Shown here in pieces: positions 9,766 through 20,299 of a DNA stretch of 64,000 nt (the first letter of the stretch is position 1; each line of letters starts with the position of its first letter). Below the pieces are notes generated by a model that saw only the letters and a program-made list of their open reading frames with translations, searched no databases and was not told the DNA's origin. Origin of the DNA: Dicyema japonicum (Eukaryota; Dicyemida; Rhombozoa; Dicyemidae). A program made the position numbers and the translations under genes. The DNA is taken from NCBI GenBank assembly GCA_011109175.1, contig RDEW01000005.1:1800324-1864323 (forward strand). Reading direction: 5' to 3'.

Positions 9766-11027
9766 ATGGAAGGTGGTAACAAAACTTGTACAGAGATATT
9801 CAAAGAATATGAAGAGATAATGGATAAATTTAAAAAGTTGGTTCCTATATATAAATAAAGACGTAGTCGACGGAGTAATAACTCAGATTTGCTGAAGCGG
9901 CTTCTAGATTTGGTCAACGGTTATGAATGTCAGGGAGATTTTGATTGCGACTTTGTGGCGTATCTCCACCACCAGTACCACAAGTATGAATTTCCCGCCA
10001 AATTTATTATTATTTTCAAATTTTCTTAAAGAAATAATAAATTAGTTTTTATAAAGAATGCACAAATCCTGAAGAACTTTTAAAAAACTTTAATGATTCC
10101 ACGGAACATCTTTTAATAGCTGGGCGTAATTACTTGAAGCACGACAGATATGCAAGAATGAATCAATTCCTCAGCTACGGAGAAGACATAGAGAACGCCA
10201 TACAGTGTTTTCACGAGGCAATCGATGTAACATGTGAGATTTATCGTAGATGGCCTTGAAAGCCAATAAGATCAATTCTGCGGTTAAATGGTCCATTGAG
10301 ATTGGAAAATTTTTGAAGGTTACTTTAATCTCCAGAAAATGTAGAACTCGGGGAACTGGATCGATGCTCTTGAGTTTTTTCACTTGGCCCTCGAAAATTC
10401 CAAGAATGTGCTCATTTTGATTAACTTTTAGTTATTTTGTGAACAAATTATCGCTAAACAATTGGCCGTGGAATGCAACATCGATCTTGGCTTGTCCTGG
10501 GTATTTTATTTATAGAGGACTATGAAGCGGCCTTCGAAATTATCAAGGATTTTTTCGACTTTGAACCTTACTGTAATAACGGTTCCTTTACGAATAATTT
10601 AAAGCCCTCTACTCCATGCACAAAGTCTTTACTGAGTTTGAGATCTCGCGTGTTCTCCTTCTTTGTGTCGTGAATGTTTTTTGTGTAGTCTCATTCTGAG
10701 AACTGTGCGTACCCAACCAAGGAAGATGACCTCAAAATTTTTCGTTTTTACTGTGCTGAGAAATTGGAAGACGATTCTACCTTTGATGCCCCCGAAAATT
10801 TGTAATCGATGTATTTATATGCGAGGTTGATTTCTGAGGAGATTTATTGGCATTTGAAGGCACTTTTGGTAGCAATTTGGGTTTATTAGATTTCTCTCGG
10901 CAATCTGAATGTGGAGGAGATTACTAAAATCCAATGTTTGATGGACCCTGCTTTGAATCGTTTTCACTACAAACTATTTTCTGTACTCAAACAGGCGATG
11001 TTGGATAGGGCAGGGTTATTTCAATGA
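9766..11027 (+). CDS. F8A1: 40-kDa huntingtin-associated protein
   Basis: Eleven exons give an uninterrupted 328-residue protein (human F8A1/HAP40 is about 371). HAP40 is a helical-repeat partner that stabilises huntingtin and acts with RAB5 on early endosomes. Family-like segments are, in order: KFKKRSRRS near residue 21, IAGRNYLKHDRY, ENAIQCFHEAIDMALKANKI, NWIDALEFFHLALENSKN, DYEAAFEIIKDFF, VFTEFEISRVLLLC and a C-terminus rich in short helices (LISEEIYWHLKALL). Introns are 9837-9860, 9984-10045, 10227-10249, 10319-10344, 10408-10431, 10490-10515, 10582-10604, 10667-10688, 10802-10825 and 10869-10889. All are 21-26 nt except one of 62 nt. The intron at 10490-10515 appears to be GC-AG. The exon sum is exactly 329 codons. 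Identification rests on remembered family sequence; the middle alignment is good. Confidence 0.75.
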
Positions 11028-11821
11028 CTCGTGCTTGACTAAATTATTTAAAATTAATTTTTGAGGAGGTTTACAGAGTTACTTGATGACTTGCTAGTAA
11101 TATAGCTGATGTATAACACATTTGGAGGACTATGAGAAGATTATTTTTTTAATTAGGCAACGTTTTAGAGACTTCTTTTCATCCTTAGCAATGATATACG
11201 TCAGTTTTTATGGGTTCCTTCCCCAGTAGGATACACAAAAGGGCTCGAACTAGGTACATCGAGAGACCCATTGGTTTTTAGATTCGATTGTATGTGGGTT
11301 TTTGTCTGCTTCAAGCTATTTCGAGTTCTCCGTATGAATTTCGTTGAGATACCTCCCACGTCCTGGAATAAGGAATAATCGGATTTATTACCGCGCATTT
11401 AATATTAATGAAAATCTGCTTGATTTAAAGACTAACAAATTCAAAAAGTATTTAATCAATGTCTCTTATTCAATATAACACGGGACACCACTGAGGGACA
11501 TTTCTTTCAAAAGCCCATGTCCGTACCTTTGAACCCCCTTTTCTGGCTAATTATTTTTGTTATAACCTCACAAGGATATAGATAAATTATATTTACCCCT
11601 GGTCCAGTAAAGGAAATCAGTGGCTAGAAGTCCGGTAGCCAATGGCAAACAACTTATTTGGTAGTTGTTTTGTAAGGGAAGAGGTTGCGTCAATTCACGA
11701 CAAATGTAGGAAGTTTTCTCCACGAGTAGGTACCCAGATGACAACAAGAGATTGTTTTTGAATCAAACAATAATTTAAAAATAATAAAAATTATTAAATA
11801 AAATCGATTTAAATATTTAAA
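11028..11821. other. Intergenic spacer, possible SINE remnant
   Basis: On the minus strand near 11,235-11,260 the sequence CTAGTTCGAGCCC resembles a Pol III box B, so a decayed tRNA-derived SINE may lie here. Otherwise I see only short frames, such as minus 11,201-11,398, with no recognised product. The last 60 bases before CTF18 are A/T only. Confidence 0.35.
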
Positions 11822-13772
11822 ATGAGCGATTCTCTCATATACGTGACAAATCCAAATGGAAAACGGAATTTTTTATTATTGGACAGGGATTTGTCATTCC
11901 CGGTACTTCTTATCATTACTCCCAGTCAGGACATCACACATTCCAGTATTTCTCACAATCATTGAAGGCAGAAATGTTCGAATGGGTTTCCCTCACCTAA
12001 ATATACGTAGAAACTGTCCGACTGGCGAGGGAGGAGGACGAAACGCCTGGAGCTCAGACTTCTGGAGGAATGTGGACGGAAAAATATCTCCCTGAGAAGT
12101 ACCACCAACTCGTTAGTGATGAGGTAACGGCGACTAATCAATCAGACTTGTAATAGATTCCTTCTGGATTGGTTAACCATGTGGTCTAGCAAAACGGACA
12201 CCAAACAGAAGGTAATTTATGGCTAATTCTTCAGATTGCCGTTGTTTGTGGTCCCACAGGCTGCGGGAAGAGTACTATGGCAAAAATATGTGCTCAGCAC
12301 GTTGGTTACCACGTTGTTCAATTGAATGTTACGAGGTAACCCGCCATATTTATTACATAGCGTTGATCACTCTCAGTTCACAACAACATTGATAAACACG
12401 ACTCAGACCAAGTATTCGTTGTACTCTAACAAGCCTGTTTGTCTTATTTTGGAGGAATTGACTAAGGTTTTATATTTTTAATCTCCCCAGTCTGCCACGA
12501 TATTCATCCTTTCTTTTCTTAAATCGAGAAAATTTACAAATTTGAGGCCAATAATCTGCGTTTGTGACGATTTGTTAGTCATTCATGTAACTTCAAGATC
12601 ACTTCTCCACGTTTTGAGGGACCATGCCCTTGTTCTCCACGTGCGTCGTCCCTTGGTTGGTCGTCTGGTTGATAGACTAGTCAAAGTTGGGACCTCAGTA
12701 TTAATTTAGATATGTGAGAACGAACACGTGCAGTTTGAGAGGAATGCACTTTATGAGATGACCTCGTTGTCCCAGCAAGATATTCGATGGACTTTAAATG
12801 CCTTGCAATTGATGTGTCACGTGGGTCCTGTTACAACTGGGAAAGTTTTCAAAGAATATTTGAAGGATAAACGAACAAACCACGTGACTGAAGCAGATTT
12901 GGTTCGCCTAAACGACAGTGTGTACAATCCTCGTTATAGTGTTGAATATGTAGTCATTTATTTTTATATAAAGGTTCGCTCAGCTGTGGACCTCCTCTGT
13001 ATCGCAGATGTTATGAATTCGAGCACACGTGACACTCATGACTATTCAGTTGTAAAATTCATTCCCTTTCTTGCCCGCCATTTCAAGTTGGATGGGAAAA
13101 AACTGCTTTTTCGGATTACTGCCTCATCGAAGGATTTTCTGGTGGTTATTTGATGTCATTAAGAACTTGGAATCCATGCTGAAGACAGGAATGCGACCAG
13201 GTGTAAGGAGACACCACCATAGAGTGATTGATATGGCTCCCTTCTTTCTAAATATTCTTAATCTACGTATGACCAAGCAGGAATAACTCAAACTCATTCT
13301 AAGATACCCAATTTGACGAGCACACGTGGTCCTGCGGTTGAGTCTCTTGAGGATATTGCTGCCACTATGATGAACTATGGACTTGGATGGACGACGCGTG
13401 TCCTTGAGGACAATACTACCATTGTTGAATATCTCCCGTAGTACTGACTCTTAATAATAGGGATATTGAGGGATGTGTTACCTTTGGTGGAGAAGAAAAC
13501 AAACTAGATATGATGAGAATTAGAAGATTGGTTCATCAAAGAGTTATTTTTGCTTTGAGTGGTAGTTGGAGATCCTCTCTTCGGATAAGCCAGTGAAACG
13601 TTCAAGCATGGCTGTCACAGCATCAGTATATCTTGTTATATAATTGTAGGATCCTAAGAGAGTGGTGATGATAGAGAATAAACCATCCTTAAAATATGAG
13701 TATAGGGGTAAAATTTACAGAGCTGTGAGGAGACCACTTTCTATGAAATATTTTTGTAATAAATTTGAGTGA
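11822..13772 (+). CDS. CHTF18: Chromosome transmission fidelity protein 18 (alternative RFC large subunit)
   Basis: Fifteen exons encode about 542 residues (human about 975). CTF18 replaces RFC1 in a clamp loader for PCNA in sister-chromatid cohesion and checkpoint signalling. Recognisable blocks: MWTEKYLPEKYHQLVSDE and TCNRFLLDWLTMW; Walker A in CGPTGCGKST; a Walker B-like CLILEEL in which the first acidic residue is Glu rather than Asp; RPIICVCDD at sensor 1; QDIRWTLNALQL; VKFIPFLARHF; the late block MMNYGLGW; and the C-terminal tail KIYRAVRRPLSMKYF. Introns are 22-27 nt, e.g. 12124-12145, 12212-12234, 12336-12360, 12467-12490, 12686-12709, 13142-13163, 13438-13460, 13543-13565 and 13626-13649. 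The first two (11903-11929, 11946-11967) are less certain. Keeping frame near 13,267 needs either a 14-nt GT-AG removal (13,267-13,280) or one missing base; the latter is more likely. Confidence 0.85.
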
Positions 13773-13859
13773 TTAATTTTCTGCCTTTCGCTTTTTTATT
13801 TTAGAGAATTTAGGTTAAGAACTGCTATATGTTAGTTAATGACAAAAACTGGGTACCGT

Positions 13860-14115
13860 CGTGGTTAGTGATGCCGCGATTAGCTTTGTATTCGATCCTA
13901 CATTGTTAACTACTTGGCTGAGTTTACCGTTCTGTTTTTTACCTTCCTCGTTTCCTTAGAGGCCTCTGGGATCCACCTAACCCAGGAAAAGCCCAATGCC
14001 TGGTCGACATCCAAAGGGGGTCTTCTATTACCTATTCTAGTGGAAAGGTTCTTACAATGCTGGATACGAATGGAAAGGATACATCCTATTCCGACCGGGG
14101 GAGGTGAATAAACCC
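13860..14115 (+). repeat. Dispersed repeat B, diverged copy
   Basis: This copy shares GTGGTTAGTG near its start, CTTCCTCGTTTCCTTAGAG, GGGATCCACCTAACC and CCCAATGCCTGG with the two better copies at 22,830-23,140 and 47,580-47,885, in the same order and spacing. The tail is lost; at 14,110 it abuts LINE debris. Confidence 0.5.
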
Positions 14116-14119
14116 TGTT

Positions 14120-14420
14120 TCAAGTTATTTAAAACAGTTACTGAGAGTATTTTATGTAAGATCTAAAATGCATTCGATAGTGTAGAGTTGTTGAAGCAGG
14201 TTGCATGTGCTCAAAGATATCTATTTGTTTGGCTAAGAAATTATCTTCAGGGAAGACAAAGTGCTACTACCAATTAGCAAGATTGTGGAGGATCGGATCA
14301 ACGATTTTAGGAAAAATTCAAAGATCCAAAACACATACATAAAATTGGTAGAAACGTTTTGAGAAAATTAAAAACGGAGGAAGAGTCCAAATGTGGACTC
14401 CAAGCCAGATGTAATATCTT
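14120..14420 (+). mobile_element. LINE reverse-transcriptase scrap
   Basis: Broken plus-strand frames read SVELLKQV and LFVWLRNYLQGRQS, resembling the RT stretch that normally reads SVxRxxL and LWLxNFLxGR in the other LINEs here. The part from 14,345 (GAAACGTTTTGAGAAAATTA) is repeated inverted at 50,105-50,170. Confidence 0.4.
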
Positions 14421-14669
14421 CACAAAAACTCCTAACTCTATAGTTAATTAATTTTGTTGGAACAAATAGTTAACAAAAATTAGTGACAACATTGCGTTTT
14501 TCGGAAATGGAACAATGAAGCAGTATTTTATGATATCACTTCAATTTTTATTATAAAAGAAGCATCCTTTTCAAAATAATTAGTGTAGAGTATTACTAGA
14601 AAGCAAAGTTCCCCCAGTAAGGCCATAGACAGGACAAAAGGTAATAAATTCGACCGATTATAGCTAACC

Positions 14670-14765
14670 ATATTCGAAATTGCCGAATGGCGCAGTGTAA
14701 CGAGTACAGGCTGAGGTCCGACGATGTGATTCAGAGTCAAGGACCTTGCTATAGGTATGCCATTC
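14670..14765 (+). mobile_element. SINE family 1 head fragment
   Basis: GCCGAATGGCGCAGTGTAACGA matches the box A region of the family 1 SINEs (GTGCGCAGTGTAATGAGT in the 1.8-kb copy). The box B half is decayed. It lies inside a minus-strand open frame at 14,528-14,824 that I do not consider a gene. Confidence 0.35.
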
Positions 14766-14829
14766 AAACCAGTAAGAAACCTATTATTAAACACTATCAT
14801 GTGAACCATAGTATTTATAGCCATCCATT

Positions 14830-15830
14830 TACAGAAATAGAAGGTCGTTTTTAGAGGTGGTCACGTTCGCCGTAATTGGAGTAGGTCTTATCGACTCTCA
14901 CGGAGGGCTACAATAAAATTCTGATAATTCGAAGTTGGATTTGTCCAGAAATTATTCCAATATGTACAAGTAAAAAACTTATCAGCTACTTCCGCTGTCA
15001 AATCCACTTTATTTTCCTCCAACGAGATGTGTCTTTGCAGTTCATCAATTCAACCTTTTCCTCGAAGGAATTCTCCTCGCACGTGATGCCATACGCAACA
15101 ACTACCGCCTCGATCCCTCTGTATTACATTTGGACCAGGCTGCGGTACCCCTCCTGTTAGCCTTTTTCCAGTTTGGATAAAGACGAAACATTAAATCCTC
15201 GTATGCGCCACCTGAGACAAGTGGATCATATGACGCCACTCTACCTGAACTAGGGAAAACCAAAGAACAGACGAAAGGTAGAGAAATCTTTGACCAAATA
15301 GTTATTGGGGGGAATCAAACCCACTGAGTATTGTTAGCGATATGACGTCCAAACCCCTAAGGTACCTTGCCTAGTACAATAAACCACCTTTACCAACTTA
15401 GTTATGTACCTTCGGTGTGTCACACATCTCCGTCTACTACGAAAGACTATATTAACTGTTGATCCTTTTCACGGAATCCATTCACCATTCAGATAAGAAT
15501 TTATTTAAGGTTTCCTTTTATCTGTCCAGCACAATACTCGCCAAAACTTTTCGTAGAGAGCTGTTTATGTATAGGAACCAATTGCCTAGGTGACCCGACG
15601 CATGCCGCGTGCTTCCAGTCATTTAAATCTACGTCGTCAACGCCCAAATTTACAAAAGTTATTTCTGAGAAAATTTCTGTGATGGAAATAAAAGACGAAT
15701 AGTAAAGGAGATAAAGAATGTCCCCGAGGAGTGCCCACTGTTATCATGATCTATTCCAAAGATTTTGCGGCACTTCGATATTTTTGCTGAAAGCTATCTA
15801 TGTACCGTAGACCTCCCTGTTCTGATTATT
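14830..15830. other. Unassigned interval
   Basis: No convincing gene. Short frames on both strands have protein-like pieces (for example SSHVMPYATTTASIPLYYIW on the plus strand near 15,080), but none joins others through short introns. Probably old retroelement sequence. Confidence 0.3.
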
Positions 15831-15834
15831 ATTA

Positions 15835-15985
15835 CCTCCAGGATGACAGGGTCAAAGAGAAAGAAATAAAAGGTTCTCAACTAACTAAGTGATCCCAGAC
15901 CGACAAGGGAGAGGACGAGACGGTTGGGTCGAGAATCCTAAACAGCTCTTCTCATCGGACATGGCATCGGCTCAAAATTTCTGTA
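15835..15985 (-). repeat. Dispersed repeat C (LINE-like 3' end), minus copy
   Basis: The reverse complement of CAACTAACTAAGTGATCCCA, GACCGACAAGGGAGAGGACG and the following 50 bases matches 40,895-41,005 and 57,800-57,915 on the plus strand. The position of GGGATCACTTAGTTAG just before the A/T tail suggests the 3' untranslated end of a LINE. Confidence 0.65.
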
Positions 15986-16289
15986 TGACTGTAGATATTT
16001 CGATAGTGCATGGAATAGAAGGCAGCTCGGTAAACTAGCCTCCTTTAAGAGTTTCCGATGTAATTCGATTAAGAGATTTTAAATGGGCTGGATTTTGTGT
16101 TCTAGTCCAATTAACCTTATTGTAGTCTCCTCGATTGCGGATAGTTTCAATGAGGAGGATCGTGAAATCTGCATTGCCCATGAAGGACTTGCATATGTCA
16201 TCGTGGGTCGGATAAATTTCATAAATCGTGGTAAGACCACCAGTTTGGTCTCAAGACCACCAAGACATAAGTAATGTCAACTAGTTAGG

Positions 16290-16990
16290 TGATCCCAGTT
16301 CCCGCAATAAAACGTGCCATCCGAAGCCTGTGCGTCTCAATTGTTCCCACTGTCGAACGGAAATGCTTTCTTTAATCTTTGCAATTTCTGTTGTCCTTTG
16401 ATGATGACTTGTTTGGCATGGTAAGTAAAATTAAGCAGCCTGTCGTATGTCACTCCCAGGATTGAGAGGTTTCTTGTGACAGGTACCCGAGTATGTCCGA
16501 TGAGATTTTTGGTGCTTCTTTGGACCGCCGGTCGGAGGTGAATAGAGTGCATGTTGATTTTGGAGCCGATACCGAGAGACGGTTAGCTATCAACCAATCG
16601 TGGATACAATCCACTTTCTTCCTGTGCAAGTGAGACTGTTTCTGATGTCGAACTGCTTTTTGTTGCAATGATGATGTCGTCGGCATAGGAAAGCAGTAGG
16701 AAGTTCTTGTCAATGTCTGCTGGCAGGTCGTGGAGTAAAAAATTGAATAAAGTGGGGTAAAAGGGGAACCTTGGGGCACTCCGTTTGGCAGTAAACGTAA
16801 TCGTGATCTGAGGTGGCCACAGATGACCCTCCCACGTTTTTCAAATAAAAATTGGCCAGCCATAGCTTCAAGTTAGGGCGAATTTTTGAATCAAAGATTT
16901 TTCTAATTAAATGTTTCCTCGGTACCGAGTCAAACACAGAGTTCAAGAACGGTCATATCAGAAAATTGTGTGAGGATTACAACAATTAAC
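16290..16990 (-). mobile_element. LINE reverse-transcriptase fragment (jockey-like)
   Basis: Overlapping minus-strand frames read NSVFDSVPRKHLIRKIF, then KIRPNLKLWLANFYL, LLLSYADDIIIATKSS near 16,690, SAPKSTCTLFTSDRRSK and ILGVTYDRLLNFTYHAKQV. This is RT motif order, with the catalytic YADD. Several frame changes and stops show it is inactive. A TE 3' end (GATCCCAG near 16,291) lies at its C-terminal side. Confidence 0.75.
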
Positions 16991-17004
16991 TCAATCCCCG
17001 GAAG

Positions 17005-18600
17005 ACCTAACAATCCCCAGAGTCAAGGATTGTTGAAAAATTCAACCAGACGATCTCACGGAGTTTTATAGAAAATGATGGTTTCGGATGACAAGAAGTG
17101 AATAAAGCACATTCGAAGGGCTGTGTTTTTATACAATCAAACGCCTCACCAAGCATCTGCCCCATCTCGTTTGCAAGCAAGTCATACTTCCTTTTTTTCT
17201 CCACCTCCACAGTCTGCAAACGGTTTTGAGACGTAATGCCAACCTCTATGATAAGGACTTGTCCAGACTCCTTATCGTGTACCACAATGTCCGGTTTATT
17301 GTGCTTGACTAGCACCGAGGTACGGATAACACTATCTACCTTAATTTGGACCTGGTGTTCTCTACTACAGATTGCACCTTATGAGTCCGCAACTTTCTGG
17401 TGTGGCGAATACCATACTTATTGCATAGTAGATTCCTTACTACCTGCCTCTACACATAGTCGTGGCAGAGCATGGATCCGCACCGAGTGGCTAAATGATC
17501 AACCGACATGCTCCTTGACTTACAATGGGGACATGTACCCCAAAAAATATTGCGGTCTTGCATATGCGTGTACAGCGCCTCTGATCGAGGTTAGTTTTCA
17601 CCGTATTTTAGCCATTAAGGCCGACATGTGGGTTTCCAATGCTCTGAAGAGGATTTTATGAAAGGCTTTTTAAGTTGATCTTTTCCATCAAATTATTATA
17701 TTGTAATTCAATCAACGCCTTCACATTTACTAGCCCACCATCATCAACAGCATACTTACAGACAAAAAAGGTCTGACAGTTCCTAGGTCGGTTGCCCATG
17801 TTTTCTCGGTCGTTATTATGGCGTGCTTCCTAGCAGACACACTTGACCCAGCAATCAGGGTGTCGTGCATTCGCATTAGGATACGCTCACTTAGTTGGAC
17901 TACTCCACACAGTCCACGGCCGAATTTACCACGGGGTACATATAGTCTCTCCTTATTGGCTGCCAACACATGGACATGGTTCTCTCTGAGTACTCCACGG
18001 ATCATAACATCCATCTCATCATACTCTTTGGCTCAAATTCCACAACACCTATGTAGTAGTTTAGCAACGAGACAGCATACTCATTTAATGCTAGGAACAA
18101 ATTCCTTGTGTTTAGAGACGTCTTACATAATAACTCTGCTCTTTTACGGATGCCTTCAGTAATTTGTCGCTTTGTCTCAGGCATTATAAGGGACTTTGGA
18201 GTTTTGGTAACACCCAGATACTTAAATCCTTCGTGTTCCTCTAGGACTCTCACTAACTCGCTACATACTTGCGTGTTAGTCGCAGACTTTGAATAATTCA
18301 AATCATGTCCTATACTCCCAAAGAATTCCCTGGCACAGACCCCCATGGAGTAGAGTTCCTCGGCTGTTCGAGCATGCATCTTCAGGTCATTGATAAAAAA
18401 AGGTGATTTGTACTGAAACAACCCCCTCACAATGAACTGGTATTTGCTCAAACCGGTCATTGAGGCGGCGACTCAATGGCTCCAAACAGAGAACAAAGAG
18501 CAATGGAGACATGCTATCCCCCTGAAGGATCCCTCTTGAGTTTTACCTCGCCTATCCGGTGCCTATTATAGATCAGATGAATACTCCACCTATTCATCAC
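17005..18600 (-). mobile_element. Non-LTR retroelement with restriction-like endonuclease domain
   Basis: Reading the minus strand from 18,600: an RT catalytic region (IGEVKLKRDP, LFSVWSH, then FFINDLKMHARTAEEL, where the usual DD is ND), a thumb-like LNYYIGVVEFEP, a connection block ENHVHVLAANKERLYVPRG, a decayed zinc knuckle near 17,450-17,600, and a 102-codon frame at 17,007-17,315 containing KPDIVVHDKESGQVLIIEVG and KKRKYDLLANEMG. PD...(15 residues)...IEVG is the core pattern of PD-(D/E)XK nucleases and of the restriction-like endonuclease at the C-terminus of early-branching non-LTR elements. Stops between blocks show it is dead. A second copy of the nuclease domain is at 48.2 kb. Confidence 0.7.
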
Positions 18601-18753
18601 AGTCACTACAAAGCTGATTATTATTATTAAAACTACAAAGCTGATGAACCACACAGGCATACACAGATTGTGAATTAATAATACATTAATTTAAATTTAA
18701 AATTTATTTAAAAAAATGAATAAAAAATCATAAGTTTTACGTGTTAGGTGGTA

Positions 18754-19185
18754 ATGTCGCATTCAATTCCCAAAAAGCTAAACGAAGAGTTAATGGACCT
18801 TGATAATAATTTAATGTCCCTTGAGAACACTCTCGACGACTATATTCGGACAACCTCACTCCCTTCTTTCAAAGAAAAGGCCTCACCTTTACAGTACGCA
18901 AAAATAAACCTTCTAGAGCTGTACTTGATCAACTCTCTATTTTGGAGTAAGAGCTTGCTAATATTTTAGGTTATATCAAAGTAAAAGGTGAGGATCCATC
19001 TGACTACCTCATTAAAAATGAGATGGTACTTTCTCTTGTGACCGTTGTAGGACAGGATTCAAAAGAATATCAAGAAATGTGCTGAGCTGTCTCAACGAAA
19101 AGTTAAGAAGCCGAAAATTAAGAAAGACGTTGTAAACAGAATCCTAAAACATGAAATTAAGGCCAATTCGGCTAATAGTTTGTAA
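18754..19185 (+). CDS. C1D: C1D nuclear exosome cofactor
   Basis: Three exons (introns 18947-18969, 23 nt, and 19026-19050, 25 nt) give 127 residues, close to human C1D at 141. C1D/Rrp47 binds RRP6 and helps the nuclear exosome process rRNA and snoRNA precursors; it also binds nucleic acid. Diagnostic segments are SPLQYAKINLLELYLINSLFW (family: [21 protein letters not shown]), VKGEDPSDYLIKNEMDRIQK and a basic C-terminus with DVVNRILKH. This is the Sas10/C1D fold. ATG 18754 is preferred because it is followed directly by the conserved helical region. RAB5 begins 99 bp downstream on the same strand. Confidence 0.88.
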
Positions 19186-19284
19186 TTTGGATTAATTTTA
19201 GATACAAAATTAAAGAAATAATGATTTTTATTTTTAAATTTTTTAATTAATTCTTTGACTTATTTATTTTCTTGTTGTTCTGAT

Positions 19285-19927
19285 ATGTCTGCCACTGGTA
19301 ATAGAACCCAGCAACATAGGCTTGTTTTGCTGGGAAACACGGCTGTGGGGAAGTCCAGCCTTGTTTTGCAGTTTGTTAAGGGACAGTTCTTGCAGTTCCA
19401 GGAGCCCACGATAGGAGGTTGGGTTTATATCGATTTCAGCTTCTTTCTTGACTCAGTCGGTCACGGTGGAAGATGTTACGGTCAAGTTTGAGATCTGGGA
19501 CACAGCTGGGCAAGAGAGGTATCGCAGTCTGGCCCCAATGTACTACAGAGGGGCCGAAGCGGCCGTTGTTGTGTATGACGTCACATGCGAGGAAAGCTTT
19601 TTCAAAGCAAAAGACTGGATTGAAGAATTGCGCAGACACTCCACAGATGACATTGTCATCGTGTTGGTGGGAAATAAAGTGGATTTGGCCACGGAATCGA
19701 GGGTTGTCGACGCTGAAATGGCTGAGAAGTACTCAAGCGGGGACGGTTTCTTGTTTCTGGAGGCCTCAGCAAAGACGAACTTCAATGTGAATGAAATATT
19801 CATTAATTTGGGTAATTTTTGTATAATTGTAGCGAGGGAACTTATAAAACGAGGCCCTAGAAAGGGGTCAGGAGTGAGGGAGGAGACTTTGGCGAATAAA
19901 AAAGAGACATCTAAGACGTGCTGTTAG
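19285..19927 (+). CDS. RAB5: Small GTPase RAB5
   Basis: Three exons (introns 19418-19439, 22 nt, and 19812-19832, 21 nt) encode 199 residues. RAB5 controls early endosome fusion and traffic. All G motifs are present: P-loop GNTAVGKSS, switch I EPTIGASF created across the first splice junction, [14 protein letters not shown] and EASAK, with a C-terminal CC for prenylation. [20 protein letters not shown] is strongly RAB5-like. The N-terminus before the P-loop is short. The second intron is 21 nt and contains no in-frame stop, so retention would insert seven residues in the last helix. HAP40, a RAB5-pathway partner in mammals, is encoded about 8 kb upstream. Confidence 0.95.
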
Positions 19928-20019
19928 AATTATTAACATTTGGGATTATTTATTATATATTATTTAATAAGGTTATTAACCTATTAAGTTTACCTTTGTT
20001 ATCGTAGTCTCTATAACCT

Positions 20020-20290
20020 TTCTCCCTCACCAAATCCTCTGATGAAGATTACACTATGAAAACTATTCCGCTAAAGAATGATTGATATCCGCGACGATAG
20101 GACGTGGACAAAAATGGAAGAGGGCAGACCTACTTCTCTTCGGAAGCCTGCAATGAAGTATTGGAAGATGGATTTGGTCTGCACAATCAGATGTTCTCCC
20201 TTTGGTTCCTTCCTTGGATTAGTTAGCTATGACTTTTGTGCTGGGCTTACAATGGTAAGCCTGGGGTTAATAATAAGGTGCTATATGGTG
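20020..20290 (-). repeat. Dispersed repeat A, inverted relative to the 44-kb copy
   Basis: CCTCTGATGAAGATT, ATGAAAACTATTCCGCTAAA and CTTACAATGGTAAGCCTGGG match the reverse complement of 44,405-44,625 closely. The copy here has about 60 extra bases in the middle (near 20,130-20,185). The end GGTTAATAA resembles LINE 3' ends. Confidence 0.7.
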
Positions 20291-20299
20291 GCTATCTCT

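Noticed and set aside
14528-14824. 98-codon minus-strand frame with a hydrophobic stretch
   Set aside because: It overlaps a SINE head, has no family resemblance and no splice partners.
19543-19803. Antisense open frame over RAB5
   Set aside because: Shadow of a high-identity conserved GTPase frame on the plus strand.
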